From positions 1,054,001 through 1,118,000 of the forward strand of contig ML133457.1 in NCBI GenBank assembly GCA_003864495.1: a stretch of DNA of 64,000 nt. The letters run 5' to 3'. The notes beneath the pieces were generated by a model that was not told the DNA's origin, did no database searches, and saw nothing but the letters and a program-made list of their open reading frames with translations. The DNA comes from Nemopilema nomurai (taxonomy: Eukaryota; Cnidaria; Scyphozoa; Rhizostomeae; Rhizostomatidae). Position 1 is the first letter of the stretch. Every line of letters starts with the position of its first letter. Below, in pieces: positions 1-12,125 of the stretch. A program made the translations under genes and the position numbers.

Positions 1-1368
1 TGCTTTTTGTGTTTTATATATGTAACTTCTCCTGTCATCATCTTTGTGTTTATGTCTAGAGAAATTATTGTAACAATTATTTTTAGCCAGGAAAAAAATT
101 AACTACTTTTATAATAACAGTGTTTGATCGAGAAAATAACGAAGCAAAGCTTTACGATCTACAACAGTGAACATAAATTGAGAAACCTAATATCTTAGGA
201 AAGCTAGCCTAATCAATACTAATCCAATGGCCAAAAGAATCTCCTTTAAGATTAACTTCAGAAGAACACGAGATATTTTATACTTTGTCGTCATGTCCTT
301 TTCCTGCAATCCAGGTTTACTCAGCTTAACCCGGAATAACTATGTTTGGATCCTATTACCCAGCTAGAGCTTGCTACCCCTAAGTGATGTTGGTCATCAA
401 TGATGTAGATCATTGGAGGGTCATTGCAGGTCCTTTGTGGAAGGGTAGGTGAGGTCATGGGAGGGAGTCATTAGAGGGGAAGTACCCTCTAAATGGCCAA
501 ATTGCGCTCCTACCTTACTCGTCAGACTTCGGTGAAAGCTAGCTGCAGTAAACGAGTAAAATGCTTTGATGACGTCACATTCGGTTCTCTTACAAAGAAG
601 CTATTGTTTTTATTGATCAACGAGATTTGCAAATACTTTGAGAAATCTGGAGAAAGTGTTTGCACTCGTTCCGAAACTTGACTCGAAATGAATTATCGAA
701 ATGCTTACATTCTGTTTTAGTTTAACTTCAAAAACTTTATGCCATGTCCAAATTAATGAAGAAGGTGATTTTGTCAAACTTTAACAAGGAATCGTCATTT
801 CAGCCTTCTTTTATGTCATTGTTATATCACCACCCATCCATGTCGCTATTTGCCAGACATCTTTCAGCCTAAGCTAGTCTCAAAGAAGTTTTCAGCGGCT
901 CTCTAAATAGGCCCTTCATTTTCTGAAAATTGCTGGCAATAGTATGGGTATGTAGTGCTTAAGCAAGCAGTATTTCATTCTTAGAGGACTCCATTTTGGT
1001 TACTTTGTTAACGACGTAACATGCTGGGAAAGACTTTTTTCACCATGCACCAAAATCTCTTTAAAAAAAAACAAGACTACACCAATTTTCGTTTTGATTT
1101 CCAGAAATTTTTTATCTCAACGACGCGTTGACCGCTTCTGTAGATTGGACGATGAAGCCATCCAATTTAAGCCAAATATTTCAATAACTTATGTTACATG
1201 CAGGGCGCAAAAAGTCGCAATTCTTGCTTGCATAGAGCTGACTTGAATTTATTCGAAGAAAAAAAGCAGTTTAGCCTTTTACGTCAGTTGCTTGGCTCGC
1301 CAATTTGAGGAAGTAGGCAGCGAAAACGAGGTTTGTTCAGAAGGGCTAAGGAAACTTCAAAAGGGAAA
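1..1368. other. Gene-free upstream flank of XRCC5
   Basis: No convincing exon, RNA gene or transposon is seen here. Open frames are short, lack splice context and resemble no protein I recognise. The last 100 bases before the XRCC5 start probably hold its 5' UTR and promoter, but there is no clear TATA box or other decisive element. Confidence 0.5.
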
Positions 1369-4300
1369 ATGGCTCCAGGAAAGGTTTGTTACCCTTTATA
1401 TTATCGTTCTACTCAATTTTCTTTTTCAATTTACTAGAAAACATTGCATGATATCAGGAAAGTATACTGGCAGGAGCAAGGCTTGCCCTTCTACCTAGCA
1501 TCGAAAGGGGAGGGGCTTCTAGGCCTCCATTTCTTAGAAATGAAACTTTGGTACTTTTGGCACCATGGTGGTCAACAAAACAGAAGAAACATACTTTTCT
1601 CAATTCCCATGTTAATATTTTCAGAATTATAACTAAACATTTTTTAGGTTGTCATAAATTTATGTCAGTGATAAGCTGTTGAAATAGCTGTGTTTGAATC
1701 GCCGAAAAATTATGTTCTACGAAAAGAAGCCTACCCTTTGAATTGGTTCCCCATTTTTGCATAGTATATTGCAAAATTAAACATGTAAATGTGTTTCCCT
1801 TTTTAGAATTGCGCACACAATAATCAGTTTTATGCTAAAAAATGTTGTCACGAGAAGCTAATTCTCCAATCCAGGAAAATCGTAACTTAACATTTTGCAA
1901 AAACGGACAAACAAACTGAAAACTTCATGGTGAAATTGGTCTGTGCCAAACTATCAGACTGCGAATTAATCATTTTCAAATTTGAGCTTTTCCTATACAT
2001 TTCAATAGAATTTGCTGCTGCAGTGAAAAGTTTTTGACAGATCTAAAGAAAAATTTAATTATTCAAAACAATCTCAAGAGCGAACGTTTCAAACAATAAT
2101 TGATTTCTACGAAAACTGGCGACTCTCCTCAGTCTGGGTCGTACAAATGTGTACAAAATCGCAATACAAGATATAATATTGTGATCTGGAAGGTGTAAAC
2201 TTTCTGTACTCTTGTAGTCTTTTTCTGCAAATTAACAGGAAGCAATAGCACTCATATTGGATGTCAGCCCATCCATGAATGATGCTGCAGATGCTAAAGA
2301 TTCATCTTTCACCAAATATTTGGAGATAGCCATGAAAATTCTGAAACGAAAGGTATATTGACTTATTTGAATTCCTTTAAAAATGCTATTTTGTCTAAAA
2401 AAGATATACTTTGAAAAGCTTTGTTTTTTGGCAATTATGTTTGCTATACCATCCACTAAAAGAATTTATTGTGATTTTAGATTATATCAGAATCAAAAGA
2501 TGAGATTGCTGTAGTTCTTTTTGGGACTGAAGGTGTTTCTATACGTTTATATTATCCTTATGTTTGTACTATGAAAGTACAAGCTGTGTAGATTCAACTG
2601 ATGGTTATGGAGATTCAGCTACCAAATACAGTCTTCCTTCTAAAAGGAAGATTAAGATTCTAAAAAGAAGAAGAATCTTAGCCACTTAAGTGAAGATATG
2701 AACATTGCTAGCAAGTTGGAGTCTCAAAATTTCAGTGAGAGTTTCAATACCTAAGGAATTGAGTCTTTTGAATGGAATGCTAACATTTTTCTTCAATACA
2801 TTAACATGCATCATATTTTGGGAAAACTTGTTCTTGCCTATCTTGGCTATAATATATATAGAATTTCTGAAAAGACTCTTGAATTATTTGCAACTTCAGT
2901 TCAACGCTTTTTTGACCCTATGCTTTCCATGCAGAAACGAGGAATCCTCTTGCTGAAACCTTACCAGGATACCTCAATGTGACCATACTGCGAGAACTAG
3001 GGTTGCCTAGTTTTGAATTACTGCGAACTCTAAAGGAGGATGTAACTCTAGGTTTGTTAACCTAATTTTCTTATTATTTGCTCACCAATATAGGTACACA
3101 AGAGCCTTCTTAGATGCTTCTGAAGCTAATACCATTCATCATATAACAATTTATCGTATTATCATATATCTCTTCATGCAACATCTATGAATGTCAAAAC
3201 GTATCAAAACGCAAATATTTTACTATATTTATGATTAAGGCTTTGTAGTAAAATTTATAATGAATTTGATGCACATAACATTCTTTTGCTGATAGTTTGC
3301 AAGCTTTGCACCCAAAAATGAAATTATTGCAATTTTCCTTTATTGTTGTAGGTACTGAACCAGGTGACTGTATCCTTTCTCTGAAAATCACTGTTTTAGG
3401 ACTTCATTTAGTTCTGTTTATGTCATTTATTTTCTGTGGCTGGTACGGAAGTAGCACGACTTGTTGTAGGCTTGTTCTGTACAATATTGGTTTCATTTGA
3501 TACCTTCAAGTCTTATCTTATAAAAGCTCATTCTTTCCATTTCATATATTTCTGCTTGAACATACTTTTCAGATTTCTGTCATTTTATGTTTTTCGTTTT
3601 GATTGCACTGCGATGAAGATGTGATCTCATGTCATTCCCACCTTTTCATCCTAATTTTCCCTGCTTTTATACCATATCTTTTTTACACTGCAAAATGACT
3701 TCTGTTTTGGGGACCTTATTTTTGTTAAATCTTTGACACAATTTAGTTATTGATGCAATTGTTGTGGCAATGGATCATCTTTTGTCAAAAATCAGGCAAG
3801 TCAACAGATGAAATATTTCAGATATTTGTTTCTTATCAACTGCCAGGACATGCGTCTGTTTAGGAAGTACTTAAAATCCCCTTGCCATTCATTTTCACTA
3901 CAATAAAAACGAATATTAAAGGCATCTTAATGGCTGTTAGGTGAATCATCAGGCAATGCTGGGAATAAAATGGTAGGGGTGCGATGAATTGCACTCCTTG
4001 TGGTGCCAAGGCGTGTGATGGTGTGCAGTTACTTGCCGGCGTGCAATGGTGTGGAAGTACATAATAGCATAGAAAGCTGTATGTAGAGTTAAGATATAGA
4101 GTCGAGAACCTAACTTAATGATAAGAAAATATAAGACAAGGCTGGTGCAATCGATACAATTTTCTTAAACAAGCTTTAGAATTGTCAAATCCAACATATT
4201 AAGTGGACCATATAAACAATGTTGGATCACTTGACCACCACATCCAACATTGTTGGCTCTGCGCAACGTGTTACAACATTCGTGTAAACGATCAGTTTTT

Positions 4301-7300
4301 ACTTTCAGTCTCTCCTTTGAAAGCGATGCAGGCGTTAATCTCCTCTTTGAACTTCCTGCGGAGAAATCTTTTTTTCGAAGACAAGGATTCGCAAAGCAAA
4401 GCGCGTCGAGCAAACTGAATTTTTATCAGCGTTCTGGAGACAGAACCAAGTTCTTGGGATATTACGACCAGTCTATATAAATATCGGGAGGGAATAAAAC
4501 AGAAGTTTGAGAGTATAGTAGATAAATTGAAAGGTCTAATTGATAGCATCTATCTGCGCTCGTCTTTGTGCCTACGAAGGTTTTTTCCTTTCGTTTTGAA
4601 GTTCTCTTTTTTCGTTTCGACACCATGGCAAAACTAGAGCGCCTTCTGTGTCGCCACCATCGTAAAATGAAGAAAAATAATACTTAGTCGTCAGTTTTAA
4701 CTCATTGTGTAAATGGGTACATCGATAAGCCAAAGATGACAAATAAAGTCCGTCCGTTGAAGCTGATCAGTTTTAAGTGACCGTGTATTTTAGCCTTGTA
4801 ACACGGAAAACGGAAACCAGCATATCACAACAACTGTCTCTATGAAGTTCAAGCATGTCATAATTTGCGTAAAAGATCGAAAGGGTGGCGACTATCCTGC
4901 TTCTTAAGGAAATTATAATATTCTCCAAACTTCGTTGTGGTATGATAAAAGAAAAACATTGAGCAGTATTGATCACTTTAGAATGAAATGTTCAGATTAT
5001 TTGTGGCGTGCGATGAACCGCACCTCTGAGCAATGGAAGGCGTGTGCTAAGGCGTGGGCGTGCGATCGCACGCCATTCCCATCATTGACTGGATCATTGA
5101 TATATTTTTTTTTATTTCAACTTTAACATTGGGGTCAATGGCATATTTGGTTTTAACTTTGACATTGGGGTCAATGACTTTTACTTGTAAATAGAAGACT
5201 AGAAGCAAATTAAGGCATCTATTTCTCTTCAAAGCCCAGTTTCCACTTAAACAAAAGCCATTGAATCGATCAAATTCGATCAATATTTAACTATTTTGCA
5301 CATGCGGTGATGTCACACTGCAAACTCCCCCTTGATCGATATCAACTACTGTCAATAGAATTTGGTGGATTGAAAAGTTCAAGCCAATTGAATGTTTATA
5401 TTTTCAGTGTCATTCTATATTGGTGGTTAAAATGCATATTATCATACAATTTCACTCCCCTGAACAACAAATAGTTTTCACTCTTCCCTTTTTCGCTCTT
5501 TGAACAATTTTCTGATCAAAATCCTCACTTTTTCCTTCTTTTCTTGTCATTGTCTTCACAAACAAAGTAAAGCATATGTTCTCTCTTCAAGTAAGACCAA
5601 AAACTGTTTCTCATTTTTTGGTTCGAAATTTTTTAACATTTCATACTCTTTTTGGTCCTAGTGGTAGAAAGGTGGAGCCTAGAATTGTACTCTTCTCCAA
5701 TCTTGGTTCCCCATTTGGAAAAGACCAGCTTGATAATGTCATCAAAAGCATGAAAGAATTGACAGTTCAATTAACTTTCATGTAAGTTGACTAATCAAAG
5801 AAGAAGCTTTAAAGTTAAACGCTTCCAGCGCGTCTGAACACATCAAGCATGTGTAAAAAAGAAACCCAATTAGCCTTTATGTATTTTAAATTTAGGTATA
5901 CATGTACATAGTTAAAAGAAAGATACTCTTTGAGAAATTTTCTTGGGAATAGCTTGTTTCCCTTCCTTTCCGCAGTTTACAAGCAAATATGTTTGTATTT
6001 TTAGAAATAACTGAGCATTTATGAAATTTCAGCTTTTTGGAAATAGTTGTTTGTTTCTAATTGTTGAAGTCTAAATTGCAGTATTGAATAAACTCTTAGC
6101 TCTTATTTCTGTGACTCTTGATTTTCTTCATTTCCTAGTGGTCCTGATATTCCTGAAAACATTGATGATGATGTGGACGAAAGCAGTAGAACTAAGTCCA
6201 AGAAAGGTGGTAGGAGGAGAACTGGCAGTGATCAAGGAACTAAATTGTCTCATCAACAGGTATTTGCCATGAGATATCACTTCCTGATGCTATTCACCCC
6301 AACTTCATTGGTATTACCCCACAAACATGGAAGCTTACCTCATTCCCATTTCCTTCAGTTACTAGGAATCCAATGCATCAGTGGTATTTTGGAGCAGACA
6401 GAGGGACAGGACCTGTCTATTACTGAAGTTCTTCCAATGCTCAGCTATTTTCAGACACGAGAGATCAAGCAAACAACAACATTTAGAGGGCCTTTAGAAA
6501 TCGGAAGTTTGAAGATAAACGTGTACGGCTTTATAAAGGTATGTTAATGCGTTAAACGTCTTATGTATATCATCTTTTCTCCCTACTTATTTATCACCGT
6601 CTACCCCTAGTTTTCAAAGTTTGCAGCAATTCACAATTAGATGGTCACACACACGAGAGACGCACTTCTGCTACATGTGTTACATAATAATGAATCTTGT
6701 TATCTGATAGCCTCGTTTGGAACATTACATTTTTCACCGTTTATATAATTTCAATTTCGAAGACTTGTAGTGGACCATAATAAGAAATATTTTCCAACAC
6801 ACAAAGCTATTTGACATAGGAAAAACTTTTCATGTACCTAAAATCTTACATTCGAAGAAATCTTACTTGCTAGAAAATGGCTGCAAATCTTTGCTTTACT
6901 CTGATACCCAATCCTAATCTCATTCCGAATGCAAACAGCAACCACATTTCAGGTTGGCATGTCTGAATACTATTTACATTGTAGGTGAAAGAAAATAAAA
7001 TCGGATCTTTTACACCAATCTCTGCAGTTGCGGAAGCTTCCAAAGCCCCAGGAGACATGTCGATCTGTGTCGAGAGGACATACCATCTTCAAGACTTGGA
7101 TCTAACTGAAGTTGATAAAAAGCTAAAAACAAATGGTTTTTTCCACCTCCTTTTCTTCTTGTTGTTTTTCATAGCTATTATCACCTCGTAGAAGTTGGCA
7201 GTAATGAGTATGACGGACCTAAATTTGTGGTTGTATTTGTTACTACCTTGCATCCTAAGCTAGTTTTCAGGTCACTGAGAAGCTTTAGCTTATCGAGCAG

Positions 7301-10300
7301 TGTCCTGGTCGTTCCTCTCGATGTGACCACACCTCATGATTCCTTATGCCTTGAATTACAGAGAGTTGGCGACTCTCCTCGCTCTGGGTGAAAGTTTGGC
7401 CATGCCAGAGACTCGACCCACGGACCCTTGGGTCCGCAGTCAGCGCCTCTAGCCCCTCAGCCATCCAATTTTCTTTGATAGTATTTTACTGTGATTAACA
7501 TTTTGATAATACAATAATATTTTATTCTAATTATACTCTTGCTAATTGTGATGACGTCATCTGTTATGCAAAGATCGTTTACCAACAATCCCTTCCTTAC
7601 GTGCTGGAGAGAACAGCTGATGTTTGCTTTCGGCTCTGAATGCCTCTTGTAATTGAAATGTGATTACGTTATATTTTGCTTCGATCAGCCTATAAGTACG
7701 GCAAGACCCTGGTTCCCTTCGGATCAGTTGACCAGAAGCTGGCGAAACTGGAGACTGAAAAGTGCTTGAAACTCCTAGGATTCACAAAGCGCTCCAATGT
7801 ACGTTTGCTGCAACGTTTCTTAATTTAAATGGCTTATAGCCACTGCAAATAGCCACTGCTCAGATGCAACTCAGTAGCGTATTTTGTTCATGGTCTTTAG
7901 TGCAGTGTTCAATGTCTCGCTGGAGTTTACTAGGTTTATTCGGACATTTAATGGTTTAATTCAAGAGATAAGCAGGACTGCAAATGAAAGCAAGCACCAA
8001 GAAGTGGATGCTACGATGCCTGCCAAAAGTCCTCGGAACACCTCAGTATTTTATCTGGTTTTTGCATTTTTCATTTCTTTGACACGCCACTAGCGGCTAA
8101 TCCCCCTCCTCCCCCTAAAATAATTTTGGTAACAAAGTATAGCATCTGGGAGAAAGTTTGGTGTAAAATTAACGCTTCATCTAGCAGCAGGACAACATTG
8201 TTCGTAGGGGGAAGGAGATGAGTGAACGTGTATCAAAGAATTGTCGCAAGTGTGCCAACATTTTTGGCAGGCATTGTAGATTGAAGGCCTGTTCACTATC
8301 GTCAATTTTTGTGTTTATTTTGCCAATCAATAATGACTTATTGTCGATTCTGTTACTTAACTCAGTGCTTTCTTAACAATACTTTAGAAATCTTGCCCAT
8401 TAAATAATGGAATTTTTTCATTAATTAACCTTTCCACCATTTTGAGAATATTGCCTTGCTTTTTGGCAGTATATTTTGTAATGAGATTGTAACCGAGGCT
8501 TTCCTTCTGCAGATAGCAGAGTGTGATCTCCAAGGCGAGGCTGTTTATCTCTTTGTGCCGCAGCCTGGTGATAAGGTGAAAATCAACTTTTTGACTGTTT
8601 TGGTTACCTGTTCTATAGTAGACCACTTAACTACCACTTAACTACAAGAAAGAAGTTAGATGCTCTACTATGGATGGCACTTATTTTTCAATAGAAATAT
8701 ATAATATGTAGGCAATACTTTTCTTCAAAGTAGATTGGCTGTCCGTCTCTTGTGCTTATATTAAAGGCTGTAGACCTAGGAGTGATTCTAGTTTCCCATT
8801 CGGCTGCAGTTAATGCGATGCGAGGAAGCATGGCCGTTTAAGGAAGGCTTTAAAAGGGAGAAGGTCATTTTGGCTTAATAACTTTCCCGGAAGCACTATC
8901 ACTTCATTAGGCAGTCAACTGGGAGAAGACTCTTTCAAGGAGTGTTTTTGAAGCACAATAATGAATAGATGATTCCACAGCTCTATTGTATCGAAATACA
9001 ATAGTTTTCAGGTACAAAAGAAAGTACTTCTCTGTACCAAAAGATATCAGAGATTTTCTTGTTATCCTGATTGATAAATGAAAGTTAGATTTTGACACTT
9101 GACCTCCATTTGTAAGGGGCTGCATAGTTGATGACTGTTTTGTCAACAAACATGGACGTGTTTCATACATATTTTGCAACAGAGATACACATCACTAACC
9201 TTCTTTACATGCTTCATCAGAGAATCAACATATTTTTGGAGCGAACCATTTCTCTGTTGAAGCATTTCGTAAGATGTGTAGAACAAGATGTCTGTTCCAT
9301 CTTGTTTACGCTGATCCGTCATTGCTGTTTAACAACTATTTATTGACTGTAGGACGCTGCTATCGCATTGTCGGCACTGGTGCATGCTTTGGAAGAGACA
9401 AATACCGTCGCAGTTGTCCGTTACTGCCGGTGCAAGAACGCCGCACCAACACTGGCCTTACTTTCACCGGTTATCAAGGTTCACTACGAGGCAAGGAATT
9501 TAGATATGTGCTGCAGTAGCAATGAGTCAAATAGTGAGTGAAGGGGTGAGCGAGTGAGTGAGTGAGTGAGTGTGTGAGTGTGTAAATGAGCTAGAGAATG
9601 AGTGAGTGAGTGAGTGAGTGAGTAAGTGAATGTGTAAGTGGGTAAATTAGTGAGATAATGAGTGAGTGATCGAGTGATCGAGCGATCGAGTGATCGAGTT
9701 ATCGAGTGAGTGAGTGAGTAAGTAAGAGAATGATCGAGTGAGTGATCGAGTGATCGAGCGATCGAGTGATCGAGTGATCGAGTGATCGAGTGAGTGAGTG
9801 AGTAAGTAAGAGAATGATCGAGTGAGTGATCGAGTGTGTGAGTGAGTGAGCAAGCGAGTGAGTTAGTGAGTGAGTGATAGAGTGCGTGAATGAGTGAGTG
9901 GGTGATAGAGTGTGTGAGTGACTGAATGAGTGCGTGAATGAGTGAGTGAGTGAATGAGTGAGTGAATGAGTGAGTGAATGAATGCGTGAATGAGTGCGTG
10001 AATGAGTGAGTGAGTGATAGAGTGAGTGAGTGGTAGAGTGAGTGAGTGAGTGAGTGAGTGAGTGATAGAGTGAGTGAATGAGTGCGTGAGTGAGTGAGTG
10101 AGTGATAAAGTGAGTGAGTGAGTCAGCGAGCGAGCGAGTGTGTGAATGAGTGCGTGAATGAGTAAGTGAGTGAGTGATAGAGTGAGTAAGTGAATGAGTG
10201 TGTGAATGAGTGAGTGAGTGATAGAGTTAGTAAGTGAGTGAGTGATTGAATGAGTGAGTGAGTGAGTGAGTGATAGAGTGAGTGGGTGAGTGGGTGATTG

Positions 10301-12054
10301 AGTGATAGAGTGAGTGAGTGAGTAAGTGACTGAGTAAGTGAATGTGTGAGTGAGTGTAAGTGAGTGAGATAATGAGCGAATGAATTAGTGTTTAAGTAAG
10401 TGAGTCAGTGAATAAGTGAGTTAGTGGAGAGACACCCTCTCATTAATGTATTTGTGTTATCCGGTAAATTTTGTTTGACGTGGTAAATTAATTTCTTGGT
10501 TGTCAGTAAAGTTTAAAATAACCCCAAATGTCTGTTTAACTACAACAAACAGACGTTCGTAATTGTTGTGACTTTTCTTTTTTTTAGGGTCTCTACATGG
10601 TCTTTCTTCCGTTTTTTGAAGACCAGCGCTCTTATTTATTTGAAGATTTTGACGAAGATAAGATTTCTGGTGAGTTTCCATTACACAAAGGCTTTGACAA
10701 TAGTTTACGTAATCAGAATTAGGTAGCCTACGTACCTATGCAATCCTTGTTTTTGCCAATGAGCTTTTTTCAATGATGTCATTCATTCCTTTCTTGTTAT
10801 GTTGTCATCTTATGTAAACCTAAAATATATTTTACCATTACAGCCGAACAGTCAGAAGCAATTGATGCACTAATTGATGGAATGGACCTATCGAAAGCCA
10901 GAAAGTATATTTTTAACTATTCCTATGAACGACCCTTGATTGATTTAAAAAGCCAATATTTTTATTAAAAGAGTTTTCTTTAATCATATTCAAAGTTTAC
11001 CTAATACTAAAGAATAGTAACTAGCATCTTATATTGGTGTCTCTGCAAAACTGTAACAGAGCACTGAATGTATCTTTCACGACTTTGAAAGATTAATTTG
11101 GGCTCTGTTAGCGGCATTTTCGTCTTAGAGCACCGGAGCCTCAAACACAATGAAAGTGATTGGTGTATTAGAGTTATTGATTTCAGATATCCAAAAAAGC
11201 ACGCTTTAATAACGTTTGCCTGACTGCAGAAGGCAACAGATCTTTGGAATTCTGGCCTGGAAAGCAGTAATTCTGGTACTATTTCTCTTTATTCATTTGT
11301 GTTTCAGAACGTCCAAGGGTGCAGAGGCAGAAGCTCTCAAACCTGGTTCCACATTGAACCCCTACATACAAAGGCTTTGTGATGTAAGTTCCTAATGGTA
11401 GCTCTTAAATTCTTTGTCTAGCGTCTAACGTGTTCTAACGTCATTCCAAATGACCATTCGTTTGAAAGCCTTTGATTCTTACTGTGTCTTTGATAGTGCG
11501 TTCAAAGAAGAGCATTGAACCCAACGGATGAAACCCTTCCTCCCCTTGCGGAGGACATCAAAAGGTAGGTACAGTAAATTGCAGGATTTTAAATTTCAGC
11601 ACATTGGCGTAATTAGGATCTGTGCCATGTTGCTTTAACTAAAGAATGCGGAAATCTGTTCCCTTAGAAAGTTTGCGTGTTTATTACTTATTTTTGTATA
11701 TTCGCGACAAAAAGCCCCAAATAATAGGGATGATAGAGTAGTCTCTAATTGGAACTAAATAGCTGTAATTGCTAGGTATGGAAGACCTAGACATAGTTAT
11801 ACCTAATAATGTAGACTATTTGGATCATGGGACTGCTGCGGTGCTTTCATCAATTAGAGGTCTTTCATCACTTGTTACTGTCATACTAATTCTGAAGACC
11901 TCACAAAAGGGAAGTAATAATTTTGAATTTTCTCCTCCACAGCTCCATGAAGCCTTTACCACACCAAGTTGCCGACTGTAAACCAACTGTGGATAAACTC
12001 AAAGTGAGATTTTTACTCTTTGTACTCGATTCAGCATAGCATAATTCAGCAAAG

Positions 12055-12090
<36 letters not shown>

Positions 12091-12091
12091 G

Positions 12092-12125
<34 letters not shown>

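Noticed and set aside
2580..2700. A possible XRCC5 exon starting DSTDGYGDS
   Set aside because: It looked like the Ku80 TDNPL region, but the frame stops soon after; the segment starting at 2935 (ETRNPLAETLPGYLNVTILR) gives the right phase and homology.
9647..9853. 68-codon minus-strand frame made of Thr-His-Ser-Leu repeats
   Set aside because: It is the GTGA satellite read in frame.
9531..10426. A CRISPR-like array
   Set aside because: Tetranucleotide satellite without unique spacers, in an animal genome.
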